A stretch of DNA of 6,513 bases from Frankiales bacterium (GTDB lineage: Bacteria > Actinomycetota > Actinomycetes > Mycobacteriales > SCTD01): NCBI GenBank assembly GCA_025465145.1, contig JAODNS010000330.1, forward strand, positions 1 through 6,513. Reading direction: 5' to 3'. Shown here one piece after another: positions 1-4,979 of the stretch (position 1 is its first letter; every line of letters begins with the position of its first letter). Under the pieces are notes generated by a model. The model was not told the origin of the DNA, did not search any database, and worked only from the letters and a program-made list of their open reading frames with translations. The position numbers were made by a program, and so were the translations under genes.

Positions 1-47
1 CCGTCGTCGCCGGTCTTCGTGTAGATGCGGGTGAGGTGAACGGCCAT
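1..47 (-). CDS. Cob(I)alamin adenosyltransferase, PduO type, N-terminal fragment
   Basis: Only the first 15 codons are inside the window; the gene continues beyond position 1. The translation MAVHLTRIYTKTGDDG is the conserved N-terminus of PduO-type ATP:corrinoid adenosyltransferases, where the RIYTKTGDDG block contributes to the ATP-binding site. The enzyme transfers the adenosyl group of ATP to cob(I)alamin in the cytoplasm, giving the cofactor used by mutases such as the one at the right end of this window. The ATG at 47-45 fits the family, which has only a few residues before RIYT. A Shine-Dalgarno AAGGTG lies at 59-54, six bases before the ATG. The gene follows the putative anti-sigma gene by 51 nt on the same strand, so co-transcription is possible. 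Its initiation region is buried in a perfect inverted repeat (see 43-81). The family is confident despite the short fragment; nothing can be said about the rest of the protein. Confidence 0.85.
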   Translation of the reverse strand, partial: MAVHLTRIYTKTGDD

Positions 48-81
48 GGGCCGCACCTTAGTTGCGGGTGCGGCCCATGGC
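43..81 (-). promoter_or_regulatory. Perfect 15-bp hairpin over the adenosyltransferase start site
   Basis: Bases 43-57 and 67-81 are a perfect 15-bp inverted repeat (12 of 15 pairs are G-C) separated by a 9-base loop at 58-66. In the minus-strand mRNA the 5' arm is 81-67, the loop is CGCAACTAA, and the 3' arm is 57-43. The 3' arm contains the adenosyltransferase ATG (47-45) and most of its Shine-Dalgarno (59-54), so the folded RNA should occlude translation initiation. No U-run follows the stem, which argues against a simple intrinsic terminator, although actinobacterial terminators can lack one. A role as attenuator, translational switch or DNA operator is inference; the repeat itself is directly visible. 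Confidence 0.7.
58..78 (-). other. Possible six-codon leader mini-ORF (MGRTRN)
   Basis: ATG at 78-76 opens a six-codon frame, MGRTRN, ending in TAA at 60-58. It fills the 5' arm and loop of the hairpin, and its stop codon overlaps the Shine-Dalgarno of the adenosyltransferase. A ribosome translating it would open the stem and end 10 nt before the real start, which is the geometry of a coupling leader. Against it: the preceding bases are pyrimidine-rich with no Shine-Dalgarno, and the ATG could arise simply because the inverted repeat copies the real start region. Confidence 0.25.
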
Positions 82-98
82 GCGGGGGAGCGGTCGGC

Positions 99-1472
99 TC
101 AGCCGCAGCCCTTGAGGCCGCAGAGCAGCGACTCGACCTTGCCCTCGAACACCTTCTGGTTGCCGGCGAGGAGCTTGAGCATGTCGCCCTGCACCCGCAG
201 GCGCCGGTCGATCAGCGAGACCCCGTCGAGGTTCTCCTGCCCCGTCACCTCGATGTACTCGGACTGCGCCTCGCCGTAGAACGTCTTCGTCACGGCGGGA
301 TCGGGGATGACGACCAGCGTCTCGGTGCTCTGGCCGGTGCCCGCGGCTACGACGAAGGCGAGGACGCCGACGCCCTTGTCGGTGACGGGGCCCAGGAACG
401 GCGTCGCCTCGCCCTTGGCGTTGACGCTGTACCCGATCGTGTACGCGTCGTTGCCGGAGACCCAGCCCTGGCCGAAGATGAACCGGTTGCCCGCGTCGTC
501 GGGGCCGACGAACAGCACCTTGCCCTCGACATCGTCGCGCTTGGCCCCGACACCGGCGGCGAACGCCGTCAGCGCCTTGTCCCACAGCGCAGGGTCCACG
601 GCAGCACCACGCGTCGGCCACGGCACGAGGTTGTCCGGCGTGGTCGCAGCCGGGACGCCGCCGTCGTTGCCGCCGCTGCCCGGGTCGGGAGCGGGACCCT
701 CGAACACCGGGTTGCTCTCGTCACCATCGCCGTCGAGGACGCGCACCGCATCCGCGGACGTGTCGCCCTCGAGCCCGCGGAACGCGATGCCGGGGTACGG
801 CATGGGCAGCGACGAGAATGCCTTCCCGGAGGTGGCGTACCCGATCTCGCCGGTGCTCGGCGCGGCCACGACGAGCAGCCGCGGCACCTCGTCGCCGGGG
901 AGTGCGGCCAGCAGCGCGGTGGCGCCCGCCTCGAAGGTCTCGTGGAACGGGAACTTCCAGCCCGCGTCGCCGGAGGTGGCCAGCCCCCACGTGTAGACGC
1001 CCTTGCCGGAGGCGAGGAAGACAATCTCGGTCCGGCCGGAGGGCTCGTACACGTGGCCATACAGCGGCGTCACTGTGCTCGTCGGGTGATCCACCGCTCG
1101 CCACTCCTGCTGCAGCGACGCCACGTTGTCGCCAGCGATCAGTGCCGGGTCGCCGCGATAGCCCCACGGGGCGCCGGGATCGAGCCCGGCGGCCGGGAAG
1201 GCGGCGTTCCGGGAAGGCGACGGCGCCACGGACGGATCAGCGGACGTCGCCGGCACCACCTCGCTGCGGCTGCCGGACTCGGGCATCAGCGCGGGCACGG
1301 CCACGGCGGCAGCGCTGACGGCGAGGGCTGTCCCGGCGATGGAGGCGACGACGCGGTTGCGGCGCATCCGCTTGGCCCGCCGCTCGATTCCGGCGAGCGG
1401 GTCGGCGGCAGGTGCGAGCACGTCCGCTCGCGAGGAGAACATCGAGCGCAGCTCGTCGTCGATGGGGCTCAT
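99..1472 (-). CDS. Membrane-anchored extracytoplasmic protein, probable anti-sigma partner of the ECF sigma factor
   Basis: The product has 457 residues. The ATG at 1472 overlaps the sigma TGA as ATGA, so the two are translationally coupled; this fixes the start even though the frame stays open upstream. Residues 1-40 form a short cytoplasmic segment ending in a basic run (RRAKRMRRNR, 31-40). One membrane segment follows at about 41-63, then a Pro/Ser/Ala linker (about 64-95) and an exported domain of roughly 360 residues that I do not recognise. Positive-inside topology puts the large domain outside. There is no zinc-type HxxxCxxC anti-sigma motif. The only two cysteines are C451 and C456 at the extreme C-terminus, suggesting a small disulfide loop. 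Position behind a SigE-type ECF gene and the short basic cytoplasmic tail suggest it holds the sigma factor and senses an envelope signal. It could instead be an exported target protein of the sigma factor rather than an inhibitor. Confidence 0.7.
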   Translation of the reverse strand: MSPIDDELRSMFSSRADVLAPAADPLAGIERRAKRMRRNRVVASIAGTALAVSAAAVAVPALMPESGSRSEVVPATSADPSVAPSPSRNAAFPAAGLDPGAPWGYRGDPALIAGDNVASLQQEWRAVDHPTSTVTPLYGHVYEPSGRTEIVFLASGKGVYTWGLATSGDAGWKFPFHETFEAGATALLAALPGDEVPRLLVVAAPSTGEIGYATSGKAFSSLPMPYPGIAFRGLEGDTSADAVRVLDGDGDESNPVFEGPAPDPGSGGNDGGVPAATTPDNLVPWPTRGAAVDPALWDKALTAFAAGVGAKRDDVEGKVLFVGPDDAGNRFIFGQGWVSGNDAYTIGYSVNAKGEATPFLGPVTDKGVGVLAFVVAAGTGQSTETLVVIPDPAVTKTFYGEAQSEYIEVTGQENLDGVSLIDRRLRVQGDMLKLLAGNQKVFEGKVESLLCGLKGCG

Positions 1473-1999
1473 GCCAGTGCTCCAGAAGGAAGGGCGCCGC
1501 GGGGGTCGTCCCGCAGGCCGGAGGTGTCGCGCAGCTTCGCCAGCGCGCGGGAGGTCGTGGATTTGACGGTGCCGAGGGACACGCCCATCACCTGAGCGGT
1601 CTCGGCCTCGGAGAGGTCCTCGTAGTAGCGCAGGACCACCATCGCCCGCTGCCGCTTGGGCAGAGCCGACAGCGCCGTCCACAGCGCGTCGTGCAGCACG
1701 AGGTCGTTGGTGGCGTCGCGGCCGGCCGGTCGCTCGGGCAGCTCGCCCGTCGCGTACTCGTCGACCTTGCGCCGCCGCCAGAAGGACGTCTGCGTGTTCA
1801 CCATGACGCGGCGGACGTAGCCGTCCACCGCCTCTCGCTCGCGGATCCTGTCCCACGCCAGGTACGTCTTGGCGAGGGCGGTCTGCAGCAGGTCCTCCGC
1901 GTCGGCGCGGTTCCCCGTGAGCAGGTACGCCGTCCGCAGCAGGGCCGGCGAGCGCGCTGCGACGTAGCCCCGGAAGGCTTCCGGTCCCTGCTCGTCCAC
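1469..1999 (-). CDS. SigE-family ECF RNA polymerase sigma factor
   Basis: This is an extracytoplasmic-function sigma factor of 176 residues. Sigma-2 spans about residues 8-76, with the core-binding and -10 region running through TAYLLTGNRADAEDLLQ and ending in the basic FWRRRK. Sigma-4 spans about 107-157, with LPKRQRAMVVLRYYEDLS and the helix-turn-helix AETAQVMGVSLGTVKSTTSR that reads the -35. There is no extra C-terminal domain. I chose the GTG at 1999 because AAGGGGG (2014-2008) sits 8 nt upstream and VDEQG..FRGYVAARSP is the usual N-terminus of this family. The in-frame upstream GTG at 2044 would lie upstream of the expected transcription start. The stop overlaps the start of the membrane partner (ATGA). 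A candidate autoregulated promoter lies at 2035-2063, and the same motif occurs before the STAS gene. Family assignment is secure; the signal sensed is unknown. Confidence 0.95.
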   Translation of the reverse strand: MDEQGPEAFRGYVAARSPALLRTAYLLTGNRADAEDLLQTALAKTYLAWDRIREREAVDGYVRRVMVNTQTSFWRRRKVDEYATGELPERPAGRDATNDLVLHDALWTALSALPKRQRAMVVLRYYEDLSEAETAQVMGVSLGTVKSTTSRALAKLRDTSGLRDDPRGALPSGALA

Positions 2000-2007
2000 T
2001 GTGCGAT

Positions 2008-2014
2008 CCCCCTT
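2008..2014 (-). promoter_or_regulatory. Shine-Dalgarno fixing the sigma factor start
   Basis: AAGGGGG on the minus strand is placed 8 nt before the GTG at 1999. It favours that start over upstream in-frame GTG (2044) and TTG (2036) codons, which would add 15 or fewer residues not seen in the family. Confidence 0.75.
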
Positions 2015-2034
2015 CGAGGTGCGGTACGTACGGC

Positions 2035-2063
2035 AAGACGCCACCTGGAACGCGAAGGTTGCC
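2035..2063 (-). promoter_or_regulatory. Predicted ECF-type promoter of the sigma/anti-sigma operon
   Basis: On the minus strand the -35 element GGCAACC (2063-2057) is followed by a 16-nt spacer (2056-2041) and a -10 element CGTCTT (2040-2035). An AAC-containing -35 and a CGTC -10 at about 16 nt are typical of ECF sigma promoters. Exactly the same two elements and spacing recur upstream of the STAS gene at 3755-3783, with an unrelated spacer. Transcription would begin near 2029, giving a leader of about 30 nt that contains the Shine-Dalgarno. Assignment to this particular sigma factor is inference from autoregulation being common among ECF factors. Confidence 0.7.
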
Positions 2064-2073
2064 TCCCTAGACT
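2045..2073 (+). promoter_or_regulatory. Predicted leaderless promoter of murA
   Basis: A -10 hexamer TAGACT (2068-2073) of the actinobacterial TAnnnT type lies 6 nt before the murA ATG, so transcription should start at or beside the A of the start codon. The best -35 candidate at 17-nt spacing is CTGGAA (2045-2050), which is weak. There is no Shine-Dalgarno before the ATG, as expected for a leaderless mRNA. The element overlaps the divergent sigma promoter. Confidence 0.55.
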
Positions 2074-2079
2074 GCCGGG

Positions 2080-3351
2080 ATGGAGCGCTTCGTCGTCACA
2101 GGCGGCGCCCGGCTCGCCGGCGAGGTGACGGTGACCGGCGCGAAGAACAGCGTGCTCAAGCTCATGGCGGCCTCGCTGCTGGCCGTCGGCCGGACGCACC
2201 TGACGGCTGTGCCCGACATCCTCGACGTGACGATCATGAGCGAGGTGCTGCGCCGGCTCGGCTGCACCGTCGAGCGCGCGGACGGCACCGTCACGATCGA
2301 CGTCCCGGAGCAGCTCGGGCACGAGGCCGACTACGACCTGGTACGGCGGATGCGCGCGTCCATCGCGGTGTTCGGACCGCTCATCGCCCGCTGCGGCGAG
2401 GCGAAGGTCGCGCTGCCGGGCGGCGACGCCATCGGCTCGCGCGGCCTCGACTTCCACATCGCAGGGCTGGCGAAGCTCGGCGCGCAGATCGACAGCGAGC
2501 ACGGGTACCTCATCGCCAAGGCGCCGCGGCTGACCGGCGCGCAGGTCTGGCTCGACTTCCCGAGCGTCGGCGCGACCGAGAACCTGCTCATGGCCAGCGT
2601 CCTCGCCGACGGCACCACCACGATCGACAACGCGGCGCGCGAGCCGGAGATCGTCGACCTGTGCGAGTTCCTCGTGCAGATGGGCGCGCAGGTGCAGGGC
2701 ATCGGCACCAGCACGCTGGTCGTCGACGGCGTGCAGGAGCTGTCGCCGGTGGAGCACGCGACGGTGCCGGACCGCATCGTCGCCGGAACGTGGGCCATGG
2801 CGGCGGCCATGACGCGAGGCGACGTGCTCGTCCGCGGCGGACGCGCGGAGCACCTCGAGATCGCGCTGGACAAGCTGGTCATGGCCGGCGCGGTCGTCGA
2901 GCCGGGCGCTGACGGGTTCCGCGTCCGCATGGACGACCGGCCGCGCGCGGTCGACGTGGTGACGCTCCCATACCCGGGCTTCCCCACCGACCTGCAGCCG
3001 ATGGTCCTCGCGCTGAACGCCGTCGCCGACGGCACGGCGATGGTGACCGAGAACGTCTTCGAGGCGCGCTGGATGTTCGTCAACGAGCTGACCCGGCTCG
3101 GCGCCGACGTGCGGACGGACGGCCACCACGCTGTCGTACGCGGCAAGGACAGGCTGTCCGGGGCTCCGGTGAAGGCGCACGACATCCGCGCGGGCGCGGC
3201 CCTGGTCCTGGCCGGCCTGGTTGCCGACGGCATCACCGAGGTGGGCGACGTGCACCACGTTGACCGCGGGTACGAGGGGTTCGTCGAGCAGTTGTGCGCG
3301 CTCGGCGCCGACGTGCGGCGCGAGGCGGCCGCGGACGAGCTGCCTTTTTAG
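2080..3351 (+). CDS. murA: UDP-N-acetylglucosamine 1-carboxyvinyltransferase (MurA), Asp-type active site
   Basis: MurA transfers enolpyruvate from PEP to UDP-GlcNAc, the first committed cytoplasmic step of peptidoglycan synthesis. The 423 residues match the family length. Landmarks line up with E. coli MurA: K22-N23 in TGAKNSVLK, R92 in RRMRAS, the active-site loop LPGGDAIGSR (112-121), the UDP-sugar-binding D304 in PYPGFPTD, and R396 in VDRGYEG. The usual catalytic cysteine (Cys115 in E. coli, the residue alkylated by fosfomycin) is Asp116 here, codon GAC at 2425-2427. The same substitution is known in Mycobacterium tuberculosis MurA and gives intrinsic fosfomycin insensitivity. The ATG at 2080 has no Shine-Dalgarno but has a -10 box 6 nt upstream, so translation is probably leaderless. 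The gene is divergent from the ECF sigma gene, and its TAG overlaps the stop of the convergent downstream gene. The identification is secure. Confidence 0.98.
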   Translation: MERFVVTGGARLAGEVTVTGAKNSVLKLMAASLLAVGRTHLTAVPDILDVTIMSEVLRRLGCTVERADGTVTIDVPEQLGHEADYDLVRRMRASIAVFGPLIARCGEAKVALPGGDAIGSRGLDFHIAGLAKLGAQIDSEHGYLIAKAPRLTGAQVWLDFPSVGATENLLMASVLADGTTTIDNAAREPEIVDLCEFLVQMGAQVQGIGTSTLVVDGVQELSPVEHATVPDRIVAGTWAMAAAMTRGDVLVRGGRAEHLEIALDKLVMAGAVVEPGADGFRVRMDDRPRAVDVVTLPYPGFPTDLQPMVLALNAVADGTAMVTENVFEARWMFVNELTRLGADVRTDGHHAVVRGKDRLSGAPVKAHDIRAGAALVLAGLVADGITEVGDVHHVDRGYEGFVEQLCALGADVRREAAADELPF

Positions 3352-3668
3352 CTGCTGCGCACCAGGTCGCGCGCGGCGGCGGCATCGCGGGAGAACACGA
3401 GGACGGCGAAGGCGCCGTCGCTCTCGGTGACCGAGCCGCGGATGCCGGCGCCGCGCAGGACCTCGCGCAGCATCTCGGCGTCGTCCCGCGTACGCACCAC
3501 GCTGATCGGCTCGAGCAGCCCGTAGTCCGGCCGCACCTTCGGGGCCGGCGCGGCCGGCGCGGCCCGGTGGTCGGTCGAGAACACCCAGCGGCAGATCAGG
3601 ATGATGACGCCCAGGGCGGCCATCGCGATCAGCGGACCCTCGAGGTAGTGGTAGCTCGACACCAGCAC
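3348..3668 (-). CDS. Small membrane-anchored DUF2007-like protein
   Basis: The product has 106 residues. One membrane helix lies at about residues 11-30 (GPLIAMAALGVIILICRWVF). An Ala/Pro linker follows (36-43), partly encoded by a 9-nt tandem repeat, then a small soluble domain (about 51-104). The pattern of that domain, ISVVRTRDDAEMLREVLRGAGI then AVLVFSRDAAAARDLV, resembles the DUF2007 'putative signal transducing' fold: a beta strand, a helix built on an A-E-ML-VL-AGI pattern, and a final A-R-LV helix. That resemblance is my reading of the pattern, not a search result, and the function is unknown. The start is GTG at 3668, with AGGAG 12 nt upstream, a rather long spacing; GTG at 3662 is a close alternative. 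Its TAA overlaps the murA TAG. It is divergent from the STAS gene, with a 139-bp gap between starts. Confidence 0.75.
   Translation of the reverse strand: MLVSSYHYLEGPLIAMAALGVIILICRWVFSTDHRAAPAAPAPKVRPDYGLLEPISVVRTRDDAEMLREVLRGAGIRGSVTESDGAFAVLVFSRDAAAARDLVRSS
3543..3564. repeat. Short 9-nt tandem repeat
   Basis: GGCCGGCGC occurs twice in tandem (3543-3551, 3552-3560), followed by GGCC. It encodes the Ala-Pro linker of the DUF2007-like protein, so it is probably a simple low-complexity coding repeat. Confidence 0.6.
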
Positions 3669-3754
3669 CCGGTCAGTCTGCTCCTGGCAGGGCGCTCGCG
3701 CGACCGGGAGTCGGCGCGCCTACCGCGAGCCGCGCCGATCGGTGCTGACACTTC

Positions 3755-3783
3755 GGCAACCGGACGCGCTGTCCCTGCGTCTT
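3755..3783 (+). promoter_or_regulatory. Predicted ECF-type promoter of the STAS/metalloprotease operon
   Basis: GGCAACC (3755-3761), a 16-nt spacer (3762-3777) and CGTCTT (3778-3783) repeat exactly the -35 and -10 elements seen upstream of the sigma gene on the other strand. The spacers share no obvious sequence, so this is not a duplicated block. Transcription would start near 3789, giving a leader of about 19 nt that holds the STAS Shine-Dalgarno (GGGAGG, 3798-3803). This makes the STAS gene, and probably the genes behind it, candidate targets of the ECF sigma factor encoded at 1469-1999. The promoter also indicates that the ATG at 3808, not the in-frame ATG at 3742, is the real STAS start. 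Confidence 0.7.
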
Positions 3784-3807
3784 CTCGGGGGAGAGCCGGG
3801 AGGAACC

Positions 3808-4128
3808 ATGGCGGACTTCGACCTGTCCGAGGTCGAGCCGGGTCAGCTGGTGCAGCTGGCCGGGCGGCTGGACGTGCACGCGGCTGCCGACGTGCGCCTC
3901 GCCCTGGCCGATGCCGTGGAGACGGGCACGGGCGACCTCGTCATCGATCTCGCGGCGCTGGAGACCCTGGACGTCACCGGGCTCGGCGTCCTGGTCGGCG
4001 CGCACCGCCGGGCGGACCGCGCCGGCCGCACGCTGGTGCTGCGGGACGTGCGGCCGCCGGTTCAGCGGGTGCTGCACCTCACCCGGCTCGACCGCGTGCT
4101 GCACGTCAGCAGCACGGAGGCCGCCTGA
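3808..4128 (+). CDS. Single-domain STAS protein (anti-sigma factor antagonist type)
   Basis: The product has 106 residues, the size of a stand-alone SpoIIAA/RsbV-type STAS domain. The fold runs from the GRLDVHAAADVR strand-helix (19-30), through LVIDLAALETLDVTGLGVLVG (44-64), to the RTLVLRDV strand (74-81) and the C-terminal helix. In SpoIIAA the phosphorylated serine directly precedes GLGV; here that place is T57 (DVTGLG), so the protein keeps a phosphorylatable residue but Thr rather than Ser. Known relatives bind anti-sigma kinases of the SpoIIAB/RsbW class in the cytoplasm. No such kinase gene is in the window, so the partner is unknown. The start is ATG at 3808 with GGGAGG ending 4 nt before it. 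The frame opens earlier at 3742, but that lies upstream of the predicted promoter. The gene is likely first in an operon with the metalloprotease gene, 37 nt downstream. Confidence 0.9.
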   Translation: MADFDLSEVEPGQLVQLAGRLDVHAAADVRLALADAVETGTGDLVIDLAALETLDVTGLGVLVGAHRRADRAGRTLVLRDVRPPVQRVLHLTRLDRVLHVSSTEAA

Positions 4129-4165
4129 CCTACAGCGCGGGGCGCCGGGCGTCGATCCGGAAGGG

Positions 4166-4969
4166 GTGGACGAGTACTTCGCCGCGGCGACCGCCGGACC
4201 GCCGGTGGCTGCGCGCCCGCCGCGCCGGCCGCTCCTGCTCGTCTCGCTGCTCGTCGTCCTCGCGCTGACCGTGGCGGCCGGCGCCGTCCGGGTCAGCCGG
4301 GCGCGGGCTGCCGTCGGCTCGCCGCTGCACGCCGTCACCGCGCCGGCGACCGGTGGCTGGGGACCGACGTACGTCGACGACCAGGGGCGGCCGGCGCGCT
4401 GGGACCCGTGCGTGCCGATCCGCTACGTCGTGCAGCCGGACTGGCTGCCGCCGACCGGTCGGGCCGACATCGCCGCCGCGCTGGGCCGGCTGTCGAGGGC
4501 CAGCGGCCTGACGTTCCTGGACGAGGGCGACACGCACGAGCTGCCGTCGCGAAAGCGGCCGGCGTACCAGCCGCAGCGATACGGCGAGCGGTGGGCACCG
4601 CTGCTCATCGCCTGGGCGCCGGCAGGGCAGACCGACCTCGGGCTCGGCAAGCGCGTGCAGGGCGTGACCGTCGCCGTCGCCGTACCCGGCAAGAACGGCG
4701 GGTCGCTCGTGAGCGGCCAGGTCGTGCTGGACGCCTCGCGCCCGCTGCCGGGCGGCTTCGGGCCGGGCGCGACCGAGGGGGAGGTGCTGCTGCACGAGCT
4801 CGCGCACGCGGTCGGCCTCGGGCACGTGCAGGACCCGACGCAGGTCATGTACTCGACGACCACCAACAGCGAGTCGGAGTACGGGGCGGGCGACCGCGCC
4901 GGGCTGGCGGCGCTCGGCCGAGCGGCCGGCTGCCACCCCGCACCTGCGCCGAAGGGCGTCCGCGGCTAG
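4166..4969 (+). CDS. Membrane-anchored matrixin-like zinc metalloprotease
   Basis: The product has 267 residues. A short cytoplasmic N-terminus ending in RPPRRP (17-22) precedes one membrane segment (about 23-43), so the catalytic domain should lie outside the cell. The zinc site HELAHAVGLGH (210-220) is the metzincin form HExxHxxGxxH, with H210, H214 and H220 as ligands and E211 as catalytic base. The Met-turn is at M228 in VMYS. Both are hallmarks of matrixin/metzincin peptidases. The region RWDPCVPIRYVV (79-89) starts the domain, and its C82 and C256 are the only cysteines, a likely disulfide. The substrate is unknown. GTG at 4166 is the only plausible start in frame after the STAS stop; GGAAGGG directly abuts it, an unusually close Shine-Dalgarno, and GTG at 4205 is a weaker alternative. 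The gene lies behind the STAS gene and its predicted ECF promoter. Confidence 0.88.
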   Translation: MDEYFAAATAGPPVAARPPRRPLLLVSLLVVLALTVAAGAVRVSRARAAVGSPLHAVTAPATGGWGPTYVDDQGRPARWDPCVPIRYVVQPDWLPPTGRADIAAALGRLSRASGLTFLDEGDTHELPSRKRPAYQPQRYGERWAPLLIAWAPAGQTDLGLGKRVQGVTVAVAVPGKNGGSLVSGQVVLDASRPLPGGFGPGATEGEVLLHELAHAVGLGHVQDPTQVMYSTTTNSESEYGAGDRAGLAALGRAAGCHPAPAPKGVRG

Positions 4970-4972
4970 CGT
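4967..4972 (+). promoter_or_regulatory. Predicted -10 box of a leaderless promoter for the AIM24 gene
   Basis: TAGCGT, a TAnnnT-type -10, begins on the TAG stop codon of the metalloprotease gene and ends 7 nt before the GTG start of the AIM24-family gene. No Shine-Dalgarno precedes that GTG. This is the geometry of a leaderless transcript, as at murA. No convincing -35 is visible, so the call is tentative; the gene may also be read through from the STAS promoter. Confidence 0.4.
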
Positions 4973-4979
4973 CGCCCTC

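Noticed and set aside
43..81. The hairpin as an ordinary intrinsic terminator of the sigma operon
   Set aside because: No U-run follows, and the stem contains the next gene's start codon, so it would sit inside that gene's initiation region. An attenuator role remains possible.
36..1595. A 519-codon plus-strand open frame opposite the sensor gene
   Set aside because: It is antisense to a gene with clear membrane and linker structure, has low-complexity Arg/Ala/Gly composition, and shows no recognisable domain; it is typical of GC-rich shadow frames.
99..2036. A single 645-codon minus-strand open frame that would fuse extra N-terminal sequence to the sensor protein
   Set aside because: The first 188 codons run out of frame through the clear ECF sigma gene and are Arg/Gly/Pro-rich shadow sequence. 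The ATGA overlap marks the real start at 1472.
1798..3258. A 486-codon minus-strand open frame across murA
   Set aside because: It lies antisense to a certain murA, spans the intergenic promoter region, and carries His/Arg/Asp-rich low-complexity sequence.
3668..3708. 7-bp inverted repeat CCCGGTC/GACCGGG at the start of the DUF2007-like gene
   Set aside because: The arms are short and 27 nt apart, which is expected by chance at this base composition.
3742..3807. Extended STAS start at 3742, adding 22 residues
   Set aside because: It lies upstream of the predicted ECF promoter and lacks a Shine-Dalgarno, whereas the ATG at 3808 has GGGAGG 4 nt upstream and begins at the normal STAS N-terminus.
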